From: Ridgeia piscesae | Taxonomy: Eukaryota > Annelida > Polychaeta > Sabellida > Siboglinidae | Length of the DNA stretch: 64,000 nt | Assembly (NCBI GenBank): GCA_025642075.2 | Contig: JAODUO010000866.1 | Coordinates: forward strand, 138,984-202,983 | Reading direction: 5' to 3' | Position numbers and translations under genes: made by a program | Notes under the pieces: model-generated | Told to the model about the DNA's origin: nothing | What the model saw: only the letters and a program-made list of their open reading frames with translations | Database searches by the model: none | Shown here: positions 1 to 12,300 of the stretch, in pieces | Numbering within the stretch: position 1 is the stretch's first letter | Layout of the letters: every line of letters starts with the position of its first letter

Positions 1-1550
1 ATAAAAAAATCTTAGAACAGAACAGTGATCCTGTGGAACTAATGTAGCCATGATGTTACTTTTATCCTATTAAAACATCAAATTTTGCCTGTAGTTTTCA
101 AATTATAATTGCTTTTGTAAACAACGCCAACACGACTGAAGACAAAAATCATGCCATAATGTACAAAATGGCTATCATTTACCGATCATATTGCCAAATG
201 GAATGTTCTTTTCATGTGTAAAATCAACACTCGAATAACGAAAGATGGCACACTCCTTTCACAAATAGATGCTCCCTTATCAGAAGCAATGTGACCATAG
301 TGCATATTAATAAAATACCCTAAAATAAATAAACCAAACGAAGTACGGATGGTGATCCAATCGAGAAAATGGCTGCATGCATATCGGCGAAATGAACATG
401 CCGCCGACGGGTCATCTTCTTCGTATCTCAACAACTACAATTCGCGCAGACAACATAGATGGATGATAACAGGGTCTCTGTGATCGTTGTTGACATTATT
501 CACGTTGCAAACATCGAAATCGTCGATAAATGATCTCGGTAGTCAGTAATATCCGCCAAATGCCACACTATGTCGGAGGTCAACTAGACGAATACACTTC
601 AACATCCTTCCAAATAACTCAATTCACAAACGAATTTTTTCCTCCACAAAATGGCGACAGTACGTTTCCTTGACCTACATAGAGCTTAGATGAATAGCTT
701 GAGCTGGCTGGTTAATGTAAAAGAAGGATCTGATCGCAGTAAACGAAAGGCCCACGAACTGTGAGTTTACTTGGGCGGTTTTGGACGGTCTGCACAGTAA
801 AGAGTTAATTATGTTGGCTATATTACTTACTATTTCTTTGTTACCTTTATCAATATTACATTGTTATTTAACTGGAGTTGCAAAACACTATTTTTTAGTT
901 TTAAATAAAATTGTAATGATTTAAATTTGGGTTGTTTTTATATTTTGCCAGACTACCGGGTAGTAAACTTTTGTCTTCATTAGTCCCGCTATCTAGTAAA
1001 ATATATGCTGGAGTTCTACACCTGTACGTCATAACATTTCTTCAAGGAATTAAAAAACTACATTTTGTAAAACAAATACCAAGATATCTATTTTGGGGTA
1101 ATAAATATGAGCTGTTCCATGGATATATAAATTCCTTCATATCACCATGGTCCATGATCACACACCCCTCTGAATGCCCTCAGGTATAGCAGGGCACATA
1201 GTTGTTTTGACAGTGCATTTTCCGTGGAAAGCTTATCTTGACAGACTGAAATGTGTTGCTAAAATAGCAAAGTGGCAAAAATATTATAGCAGACTGGTTT
1301 TGGTTGGTCGATTGCTTACAATTTCTTGACGTCAGTAGATTCAATCTACCCAATATGTCATGTGTGAAAAAGGATAGGCTTTGGAGAAAGTTGCATAAAA
1401 TGACCAATCCATGCAGCGGGATTTCATATTCTTGCAGCACATCCTGTTATATAAAAACTCAGGCGATAACAACATAAAAGAAGCCAGTTCTGCCTCAAAT
1501 ATAAATGTAAACATAATGTTTGCTTAAAACAGTGTCTTTTTCAAATATAG
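1..1550. other. 5' flank / upstream introns of the hnRNP M-like gene
   Basis: No complete gene is recognised here. Because the exon at 1551 begins in mid-codon, one or more upstream exons must exist. One candidate first coding exon is at 651-659 (Met-Ala-Thr, start codon in an AAAATGGCG context, followed by a GTACGT donor). An 8-nt candidate microexon at 952-959, preceded by a pyrimidine-rich stretch ending in CAG and followed by GTAGTA, would supply exactly the phase needed to join the exon at 1551. Both are guesses that need a transcript. The short open frames in this stretch have no recognisable domains. Confidence 0.35.
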
Positions 1551-4500
1551 GAGTCGCAAGTCGAGGTCTCGATCTCGTTCACCACGGGATCGTGACTGGA
1601 AGAAGTCGGAGCGTCGACAGGATCGGGACCACAGTCGCAGCAGCCGAGGACATGGCATGAGAGAGAAAGATGCCAAAGTAAGGCTGTATGTGTCAAACAT
1701 TCCCTATGACATTCGGTGGCAAGACCTGAAGGATGTCTTCCGAGAGAAAGGTACATTTCATCTTTTTCTGGTATCATTCGTTGTTGATGTACTATATGGT
1801 GGTTGCTGTGTTTTGTTTGAATTAATAGTTAACATTCACAATGCTGACTACCTAAAGTTTGGTGTACCTTAGTTCAGGGAGTACAAACCAATCATGCAGA
1901 AATCTTGTCTTCTTTTTATGTTAGTGGTTGCTTTTTAAGTTGGATATGTAACATTTGTTGATTTTAAGATATTTATAGTGTGGCATTAACACACATTTAC
2001 TCAATGTCGGTCTGTTACTTTTCCTAAAAAATCCTTTTTACCTGTAGGCATTTGTTCTGCAGTAATTAAGTTAAGATACACACTTGTAAATCTTGGTAGT
2101 ATTGCATATCAAGTATAAGCTATTATTTTTATAACTCAATATTTTGATTATGCTTATCAGTCTGAATGGTGTTATATTAAACACCTGTTGAGCATTATTA
2201 ATAACATGACTCATATTGACATTTTCAGTTGGAAATGTTGTTACATTTGTTGAAATCTACGAATCACCCGAAGGCAAATCTGTTGGAGCAGGGTAAGTAC
2301 TCAATGTCACTTGTAAATATGGTTGTAAGGATGTTATACTCTCATGATATGAGTCATGATGCATGAGTCATGTGATACTAGAATTCAGTTACACTAATAC
2401 TGAATGAGTTGATAAATCTGTTACTTAGTACTGGGTCAAGTACATCCTAGTTCGCAGTTAAAAAGACGAGAATTAAAAAGAAAACATGTTAGCACATAAC
2501 TTTTTTAATGTGAACTAAAAATAACTGAATCTTAGTTTATTACAGGTTTTTTCATTAACACAGTATGAAGCACAACATAAGTTTATGATCAGTTAGTAGC
2601 TAGTCGGGTACGCAACAAGCAGCGGTTTATATAGTAGTTGGAAGCACCAGGACCATAATGCAACTTTATATATAATGGGTTGTGTAATAATGGTCGTCCC
2701 TTTCTGGAATGGTAACATTTGTATGTGCTAACTATTAACCAATAAATCTTGATGTTTGTGCACTTACAGAGTGATAGAGATCCGTGGTACAGACAATGCC
2801 CTCAAGGCCATTGAACTCCTGCACAAGACACAGATAAATGGTCGAAGTATCATTGTCCGAGAGGTAGGTTGATAAAGTTGGAGAATGTTCACATTTAGTA
2901 GTTGACACTTGGTGTTGATGAGATGCTGTTGATGAGATGCGTTATAAAAAAACTGTCTGTATTGTGTTGCTGCAAAAAGACATCTGACAGACATCTCATA
3001 TTTTACAACATATAAACCAAGTAATGATTGATTGACACAATGTGTTGTCGTGAAAGTACCCTTGCCCATAAGTAGCCCTGCCGATTTGTAATCCCAGAGC
3101 TCTATAATTACTAAATACTCATGCTTTCTGAACTACCAATGCTGAATTTACCATTGATCAGTGATGTGTAGGAACGACCTGGGCAGCCTCTCAAACATCA
3201 GTTCGGTGTGTTGTCCACTGACCGTGGATGTGATACGTCTACACTCTACACTGTTACTGCTGGCGCAGTGTATGCTAGACTCTCGAAATAGATTCTTGAC
3301 TGACCATTGTGTACACTGTCAACCGACCTAGGCTATTCAACACATGACCTGTTGCCTTGCAAAGATATGTAAAACCATAAAATGGATGCCAAACAGTTAG
3401 TGCGTTTGGACATTTCGTTAGGCATCTTGCTGACCATACATATTTGTTGTCACCGTACATATTTCTTTACAAAAAGATACTGCATGATTTTTATTTACAG
3501 TTGTCATGCTGTCCTACTAATGTAACTCACATATGTTGTCACTATCAGGTGTCAACATAGTTGATGACGGCAAAACTAGACGCAGGTGAAATGTGACATA
3601 GGTTAAATGTGACATAGGCAAAGCGTGACACAGGTGGAGTCTGACGTACTAGATTCATCAGCTGTACTTCTCCTTTGTTTCCAGGAGCGAGAGAAAGACC
3701 GCATGAGGCACCAGAAAATGAGGATGGATGATATGGGAGATGGCAATGGGATCTTGGGCCCTGGTATCGGGGCCGGCATGGGCGGTGGCATGGGCATGGG
3801 AGGGGGTGGCGGTGGAAATATGGGCATGGGAAACTGGGGAATGGGTGGTGGGGGCATGGGACCATCTGGCGGCATGGGGGTAGGGACCGGTGGAGGGGGG
3901 ATCAACATGGGAGGGGGCATGGCGATGGGTAACGTTGGCGGTGGGATGGGGATGGGTGCGATGATGGGGAACATGGCGGCGAGTCCCGTCAGTAACATGG
4001 GTGTGACGGGAGGGGGTGTGGCCAACTCCGCCGTCTCAGGGATCAACCCCCAAGTGCTGCAGCAGCTCGGCATCGACCCCAACTGTGTCACTGACCAGGT
4101 GTTTGTAGCCAACGTAAGTACTACCAACTCATCACCAAGTTGGTGTTTGTCATAATGTTAATGATTGGTAGGTTGACCCGGCATCGACTTGTGTAAAGAA
4201 ATGCCTTTGCTGACATATTAAAACATTGGAGGCTGCTCACGATCAATTTATAGTTAACAAATGCATTGATTTATAATTTAAGCCATTTTTATGTTATGCT
4301 GTAAAATCTTTATCCTCAGTTTAGTTTTTTAGTCTGTGGTGTGCAATTGTGAATACATTGAGCTGGGTAGGTATTTCATGTACTGTAAAATAAGTTTTTG
4401 TAGGTTTTCCCCCTTGTTTTGCAATAGTGTAAACATAAACAAGGCTTTAATTAAACGCTAGGATAAGTTGCCGTCAACAATCTGATCCCAGGTGAAAGTC

Positions 4501-4848
4501 AAAATTAACTGTGACTGACGCAGCTCATGTTTATTGTCACCCGTTTGCTGCAGCTTGACTACAACGTGACGGAGAGCAAATTGAAGGAAGTGTTCCGCAT
4601 GGCCGGACGCATCGTTGACGCAGAGATCCGCTATGACAAGGAGGGAAAGAGTCGGGGCATCGGCCTTGTCAAGTACGAGTACCCCATGGAGGCCGTGCAG
4701 GCGATATGTATCCTTCATGCACTCACAGTTGGACGTGTCTGTTGGCAGGGCTAGCTCAAAACAGTCTCGTGTCTGGCCCAGCTGTAGTTTCTTGTGTCAG
4801 AAAATTGTGGTGTGACAGGTTGTGTCAAAATCAAAGAATATATTATTT

Positions 4849-4914
<66 letters not shown>

Positions 4915-7900
4915 AGATCTCTAAGTATTTAGTGGAGTCTAAATATTCCATCATTTCAAAGGTGAATAGTCTAATTTTGACATGGCACTGCATAGTTATG
5001 TTAATTTCAATATAAATCTATTTTATTTCGGGGGGCCGCAAGAAGTAAATGTAGCATGCACACCTGTCAAACACAGATCCTTTCATAGAGGTATGCTTCT
5101 AGCAGAACCAATCCTTGACCGTCACTACAGCCATGTTCAATGGTCAGATGTTGTTTGACCGTATGATGAGCGTGCGAATGGACAAGTTGGCCGACCAGCC
5201 CAGTCAACCAATGCAAGCCAAGCTGCCAAGTGAGTGTGACATATCTAATAATGTACAGTCGCAAGGAATGTCAAATTAGACTGTGTTGCAGTGGTTTTCA
5301 GATGTTGATACTTGGTCACTTGTAGTTAACTACAGTATAGTAGTGGGGTGGATCAGGGGTACAGCTTCAGATTCTCGGCTAAGAGGACCCACATTTGTAT
5401 CCTCACTCAATCCTGTACTGCCATGTAAAATGTTGGGCACATTTGTTTTCACTCTACATTGCTCCAGTTCACTCAGCTGTATGTACGAGTACCTGGTTGT
5501 AGATAGTGGTTGATATTTGTGTACGAATAGCCTTCACATGTTGCAGCATGGCTGGATGCTTCCCAGAGAAGCTGAGATGGTATTCGATTGAACAGATCTG
5601 CTGGGAGTAAAGTGTAACGCACTCTGACCAATCCTGATGATTGGGTATTGCGCTGTATAAGAACTTACTTTTGAATGTGTGATGTCATGTCATGTCATGT
5701 CATGTCATGTCATGTCATGTCATGTCATGTCATGTCATGTCATGCATGCGATGCGATGCGATGCGATGCGATGCGATGCCATGCGATGCGATGCGATGCA
5801 TGTATGCGATGCGATGCGATGCGATGCGATGCGATGCGATGCGATGCGATGCGATGCGATGCGATGCGATGCGATGCGATGCGATGTGATGATGAAGGTG
5901 TTGAGACTCTGGAGTTACTTGTAGGTGGACTCATGAGTATAGGAATGGGACTGGGAGCAGGTGGGGCACCAATCCGTGTCGAAGGTATGTGGCAAAAGTA
6001 GTATAATCTCTAACATTGCCTATCCTCCTTAGCTTCCTAGCACTTTCATCTATCCATTATGCCACTGACCTTGTTCTTAGACGATATTGGCGCATAAGAA
6101 GAATGTTATTATTAATTAAATTATTAATTGTTTGTGTATCACCTTTGAGAATGTTAGCTGTTGTGGTAGTGGTAGTGGTAGTGGTTGTGGTAGTGGTAGT
6201 GGTAGTGGTAGTGGTAGTGGTAGTGGTAGTGGTAGTGGTAGTGGTAGTGGTAGTGGTAGTGCCATCCAGAATTGTAAAACTATAATAGAGAGTTGAATAT
6301 ATATATATAATATATAAACATTTTAGCCAGGCTCTCAACACTTGACTCTACCTGTTTATTTGTTTACCTTATTCTAGACACTCATGTCAGGTTCATATCT
6401 ATTTGACCATGTCGGGTTCATTTCCTATTTCTTCTTCTTTGCGTAATGTCAGTGTATGATGAGAGACCCCACAGTAAAAATAAATGTATATACCGGATGA
6501 AATGCATGATTTCAGAGACGGTTGGAGTGGCCAGTATGGGCGGCATGGGAGGAGTTGGTGAGTAGTGGAGTTGACAGTGGCTTGTCCAAAGTTGTGGATG
6601 TGGTAGAACCTGTTTGTAGTGGACATCACTGCAGTGTGTCAGTTATGGTCAAATTACTTAGTGGACGGCACAATACAAACTTGTCTTTTGTAACTCTCGA
6701 AAGTGCCACTGTTGGCAGGTTTTCCTTGTGGACCAGTGGTTTTCACTGTATGTAGTTCAGAAAACTTGTAGGTGGCTTTCACTGTTTATAGTGCAAAAAT
6801 CTGTGTGAAATATATTTCGTTTTGTATACTGGACATAAAAGAATTCGCCATTGGTGCAGTAAAAAAATATTTTCTGTTTTTAAACTAGTTTACATAAATG
6901 TGTTAAACTTTCCAAGTTGGCCCAGGTCATAGATCTGAAAGTGTTATGACCTGGTTTCTCTTGTAGCTAACCTTGGTGGTGCTGGCATGGGTGGTGTCGG
7001 CAGCAACCTGCCTGCAGGACTCGGCGGCATTGGTGGCACTGGCATGGGAACCGGCATGGGAACCGGCATGGGTAGCGGACTTGCGATGAACATGGCTGGA
7101 GCCGGTGGCGTGGGGAACTTTGGAAGCCAGGAGGTTGCATTGGGCGGAGGCCTTAGCAGCTCGTTCGGCAACAGGAGTGGTGGAAGAATGTCTGGTGGTG
7201 GAGGCATGGATAACCTCGGAGGGATGGATAACGGGATCCTCGGGTCGTACACGGGAAACATGGGAGGAGGCATGGGATCCGTCGGGATGCAGCAGTCAAG
7301 TCGGTCGGAAGGCAGGTCAAGGGCCACTGACTCGGTGCAAGTGAGAAATGTGAGTTGTTGTTTGTTTGCATGTTTGTAGACGTGAGCTTGAATATTATCG
7401 TTGTTTGGGGTTCATGTTCTCTTATGCTAAGTTTGTAGTGCATATCTAAGATACTTGATAGTTGATACAGTGTGAAAGAAGTTAGAAATTAAATGTTTAT
7501 ATATACAGTTTCCAAATTGTTTCTTTGTTTCATCAGACATTTAGATCACTCGAGTTTTATTTTCATCTGCGAGTATTTCACATTTGTGACACACAATACA
7601 AATCATCACTGTTGTGAAACTAGTTTGCTGATGAAATATTCGGATGTAAAAATTTACTATCTGGTGAAATGAACAATGTCTAATTGGCACAGCTGCTTCA
7701 TTACTGAATGTGAGTTGCGCTTTGTTTATATATACCTAACTACTTTGTAGATTCCATTCTCGATGTCGTGGCAGAATCTGAGGGACAAGTTCAATGATGT
7801 TGGTGAGTAATTACTGATTACATATGTCTAACCTTCCACCTGTGTTTGTGTCAGGCTCTCACTTTATGTAGACAAAGTTGGGGACTTGTGGTCTTTGGCT

Positions 7901-9312
7901 GGTTGTGTTGTCGTGTCTGTTATCCTGATTTGCATGTACGCATACAGATTACAGACTGGTTCTTCAGAGACTGTAACTGACCCAGTTTTAGTGATGTGTG
8001 CTTGGATTCACCTTGTGTGGTAGCAAGCAGTAATGATGGGATGGCTCACAGATGTTTGAATCTACCGTGTGTGGTAATAGTACGAGGCAATGCAGTTGGA
8101 ATAATCAGAGCAGTCCAGACCGTCAGTCAGAAATATTTTATTGTTGGTTTTGGATTCATTTTTAGATGTTCCTTTTAGCATGAATGGCTTACATTGAAGC
8201 CATCTGCCTCCATACAGTCAGTTGGGCCATTTATTTAAATTCCACCAGTGGAGACAACAGAGCTTTAACATGTGGTGACATCACGCTCAACGTCACACAA
8301 TGATGAAGAAAACTGCTTAACAAATTAAGTATACAAATGTGGACTATTATAGTGTCGTGAAGTTACTACTGATCCATTCGATTATTTTACCAGTTCTGCC
8401 AGCGAGTCATTAATGTGGGTCCGAAATTTGCCATGCCAGGCTTGACAACTAGCTTTAACCCCCTGGATCTGTCGGAAGTGAAGACAACGAGGGTTATGTA
8501 ATGAGTGTGGAGACAGTACAGACGACAGTTGTGTAGAAGGAGTGAGAGGTTGTTTCTGGGTTCTGATGACCGACCGGCTGTCCACTGTTGTCCTCTGTTT
8601 ACCTGTAGTCTCTGGGTGGGTGTTGTCTCTACAGGTGATGTGAGGTACGCAGAGATCCAGATGACGGCTGATGGCAGGTCAAAGGGTATTGGCGTTGTGC
8701 GATTTCACAGCCCAGAAGATGCCCGTAGGGCAGTCAGTATCCTTTCTGGTTGAAGTTTAATATGTTCAAGAAAAATTAATGTGAATGTAATTGTGAAAAA
8801 ATTAACTTGTTAAGCACAGTGCCTGCAACTTTTACTAGTTTTATCATCCTAAACCCAGTTATTAACAGGTCTCATTTGTCAGTTTCCTTTTCCTCTGTAT
8901 TGTTCTTTGTAAATACAATTTCATAGGGTGTATCAGTCAGTTGTTTTGTTTGAAACATTCCACTCAGCAGCAGGCAGTAAAATGATAAGTTAAGAAAATG
9001 TATATTAAGATTAGTAACATTTGTAGTTGTTTTATGTGTCGTCTAAATAACTGTTACACAACAAAGTGTTTTTGCATTTAGTGATTCTTTAAAAAAATCT
9101 AGCGGGTAAATGTGTATACATATATAATGATTTCACAGATTTACCAAACCCATTGGTTACCCACAATATAGTTCGTTACAAGCCTATGGCACTGTGTTAT
9201 TACAAAATTTCTGTCAACTTGCACCAGTGTTTGCCACCCTAACTCAACCATAGACTTGATGCACGGCCTGCGAATTGATGGAAGACTGATTGACGTCCGC
9301 CTGGAAAAGTGA
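1551..9312 (+). CDS. HNRNPM: hnRNP M / MYEF2-like RNA-binding protein (12 exons, 5' end incomplete)
   Basis: Nuclear pre-mRNA-binding protein; the family binds G/U-rich RNA and controls splicing. Exons: 1551-1750, 2229-2292, 2770-2863, 3685-4113, 4554-4707, 5131-5229, 5925-5984, 6516-6557, 6967-7349, 7751-7802, 8635-8736, 9254-9312 (stop TGA). All junctions have AG/GT and keep one frame, giving about 578 residues from the first exon seen. Order: an Arg/Ser-rich N-terminus (SRSRSRSPRDRD), RRM1 (RLYVSNIPYDIRWQDLKDVF), a Gly/Met-rich linker, RRM2 (VFVANLDYNVTESKLKEVF, then ISMFNGQMLFDR), a second Gly/Met-rich linker, and RRM3 (IPFSMSWQNLRDKFNDVG, ending DGRLIDVRLEK). Three RRMs with GMG-rich spacers, and the RRM2 and RRM3 wording, match hnRNP M/MYEF2; one invertebrate gene probably represents both vertebrate paralogues. 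The true start lies upstream and was not resolved; the ATG at 1657 is an internal alternative. Introns carry several microsatellites. Confidence 0.93.
4852..4911. repeat. (TA)n microsatellite
   Basis: About 29 uninterrupted TA dinucleotides in the hnRNP M-like intron following the exon that ends at 4707. Confidence 0.97.
5440..5668 (+). repeat. SINE-like dispersed repeat, copy 1
   Basis: Contains CACTCAGCTGTATGTACGAG, ATGCTTCCCAGAGAAG and a 3' tail TTGCGCTGTATAAG. The same block order occurs at 12186-12316 and 39419-39600. The GCGCTATATAA-type tail resembles the 3' tails of L2/CR1-related LINEs and the SINEs that use them. Lies in an intron of the hnRNP M-like gene. Confidence 0.6.
5682..5886. 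repeat. Two abutting pentanucleotide arrays, (ATGTC)n then (GCGAT)n
   Basis: About 12 units of ATGTC (5682-5744) switch through CATGCAT to about 27 units of GCGAT (5748-5886), interrupted near 5778-5806. The array ends 38 bp before the exon at 5925 of the hnRNP M-like gene, so it occupies the expected branch-point region. Long open frames in both strands here are artefacts of the repeat. Confidence 0.95.
6161..6261. repeat. (GGTAGT)n hexanucleotide array
   Basis: About 16 units of GGTAGT with one GGTTGT variant, in the hnRNP M-like intron between exons 5925-5984 and 6516-6557. The poly-Val and poly-Thr frames over it are artefacts. Confidence 0.95.
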
Positions 9313-12300
9313 AACGGTACTAGAGTTTATCTTCGGCCCCTCCCGCAAAATGTTGTTTGAACTCTCAGTGTCTGTGGGATTACAAGCAGTGCTCCTTATT
9401 CAATGCCTGACATTTCTCTTGGTCGATGTCAACACAATCTTGGTACGATGGCGTCTCGGCACTGGGTTCATCTTTCGGTGCGGTTGTTTGGACCGACGGT
9501 TTACTCGGTTCAGATTTCACACGGAACTACTTTCCTGGCGAAACGATGGAGCACTGCTGGTGCGCGAGCAGTTTTGGTCAGGTTTGCCGGTTCGGTTGAG
9601 AATGCTTTCATTCTCAGGCAGCTAAACAAATTGGACATTGTGTGTTGGACAGACATCCTTACGGTTATATTGTACCTCCGTTGCCAACGTTGTTAAGCAG
9701 TTCCCATAATGGTAAGCATTTCTGATTTGCTGCTTTCTGTTCACCTGCATTCACAGCACGCTTCCCGGTTCTAATGGTGCGACTTTGTATGACTTGCACT
9801 TAGACAGTTAGATTTGTGTCTCAAATCTGGAACATAGGCAGCAGAGTGATCCAGCACAAACTGTAAATTATTGCACACTTCACTGTATCGTTTCTTTGTA
9901 AGGTTCGCATTTGTGAAGTAACTGTCAACCATTTGTTGTTGGCGGTCACGTGATGTTGTCCAACAGATAACAGATTCGTGTACTGTACTTGTCATTTTAG
10001 TTAAGCTTGTGTGTGCAAGATGAGTGCAAAATGCATATTTTGCGATTCAGAATGAGACGTCTGATTTGTAGTGGGACAGGTTGGTTGGTTGTTTGTTGAC
10101 GGCATCGGTAGGTGTCACCATTCAATGTCAGTTACTAAAATACGTTGTCAGAACTTTTTTCTGAAAGTCTAATTCACAGCATAGGTAGTTTGCCGTTTAA
10201 CAATGAAATTTGTATTCCTTGATTGCCGACCGTAGTTGAACGTTTTTCACAGTTTGCCGCAGTGAGCCAGTTGATCATCGTGGTCGCTTCAAGTATTTGG
10301 CAGTCTTTATTAATTGTTTGAATGTACAGTTTTGTCAGAACTTTTTCACATGGTCAGCGTTGCATTCTTGGTGCGGGCGTCATCACGGTTGCTGCAACTT
10401 GCAACCTCCAATTGTGTCATAGTAAGTAGTTTTAGATCTGTGCGATCCGTATTTTAGTAATAAAATTGTTGTGTATTGTACTTGCTGTTGTTTTGCTGTT
10501 CTTCAAGTACTGTGGGCCCGTATGTGCCACACCTACTTTCTTTCGTCGTCAGCCCGTTGGTGCGACACAGAACTACTTACAGTTATTAAAAGTGATGGAA
10601 CTGAAGTGTTTCGGATTGTGTTTCCTTGAAGATGTATCAACTTTACTGTGCGTTTTCATTGGCTGAAAGTTCCTGAAATTTCCTTTCGTTAGAAAGTAAA
10701 TATTTATGTTAATAATGCAAATCTGCCTAAGCTACTTGTATGTAGAAGCAACCTGCATATCGTTGGAAATAAATAGTTACTGCCAATTTGTTTTGATGTA
10801 GTAATTACATATCAAGTAGCTGTTTAATTTATCCCAGATATTGAGGGAATTCTGGTCAGAATATGGCCATGGGAAATGCTAGTTTATGCATATGGCTTTC
10901 CACATTTCATTATTTGATGTGTATTGTATTGTTGAAATATTGAATAAATACTAATTCAGTTCAGTATCTGGAAGAAATATAAATGGTTTCTTGAGGTAAT
11001 TACTATGTCAAATTCCAAGAACAACAACGATTCAACAGGGTTGGGTGCCAGTTTGTTTTATATGACAAACACAAAATATCTTCCTGTGATTGATGAACAG
11101 ACGTATACCTTGAGGCACAGAATTAGTTGTGAGAATATAAAGGCACAACAAATGTGTTGATTGCCAGTTTAATTTATGTTCTTGAGAAAAACTTCAGATT
11201 TTTATAGATTCTGGGAATTATTGTACTCTGGTACTAGTTTTATTTTCTACAAAATAATAACTTCTACATTTGGGCTTTGAAAATAGTACAGCATTATTTT
11301 GACCTTGGTTTCTATGGTGTGTGCATTTTAGTTGTTCCTAATGAAATGCTCTCGTGGATCAACTGAAAGTTGATATTTTGAACTACAAGGTTTCTGGTTG
11401 TCAAGATTAGTGTAGAAGCAATACGTTCCATCCATCAAGTTTTTGTAACAAGACAAAAGAAATCTGCAATGGGGAAACTTTGGTGCAGTCTGTCTATCGT
11501 ATGCATCAGATTAGTTGTAACAGTAGTGTTCAAATTTCTAAATATTTGCATATCACTGTTGCCAGCGATTGACCAATATTTCTGTTGAAGTGTTCCTGCG
11601 CCACAAGTTTTACAGTGGCTGTTTTCAACAGAAATATCTTCATCAGACATGAATCTTGATCCTGTCACAGAAATGGGAAAGTGAATGTGATAATTCTCAG
11701 CTAATTACAATGTTCACAACTGATGCAAATTTATGACAGTGTTATCATTTTAATCAACATTGTAAAGTACTACCCCGGTACCTTGAATTTTTTCAATTTC
11801 TTGTCTTCTGGTCATTTGGAATACATTTGCATTTGTCAACAGCAGTGCATTTGACGAGTCCTGTAGTGACCCTGTCTGAGTAGAAGAATAAATGCATCCC
11901 ATAGTTGTTAGTATTTCTTGAGAGTGGCAACTACTGCTCTACGGTGAACTCCATTTCTGTTTGTGCCCGAGGAAGTAGATGGGACCCGAGGATTGGCACT
12001 CACAAGTGTGTATATACTCAGTTTAAAATGACATTACAGTGGGGTGATACTTCTTTGACTTTTGTTTAACATTGTGGTTTCTGCTTCCAGGCTCTTGTAC
12101 CGTCTGATGCAGCAGTGTTTATGTGGCCTCAATGTTTATGTGGTCTCGGTGGTGTATGTGTCTTTTGAATTAAGATTTGACGCATCTGCTTCTAGTATTA
12201 TGCTTCCCAGAGAAGTCGAGATGATGCTCGACTGCACGGGTCTGACAGGGAGTAAAATGCAAAACACTGAGCACAGTCCAAGAACTACCTACTGCGCTAT

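Noticed and set aside
3603..4127. Proline-rich open frame on the minus strand, and another at 6944-7327
   Set aside because: They are antisense shadows of the Gly/Met-rich exons of the hnRNP M-like gene.
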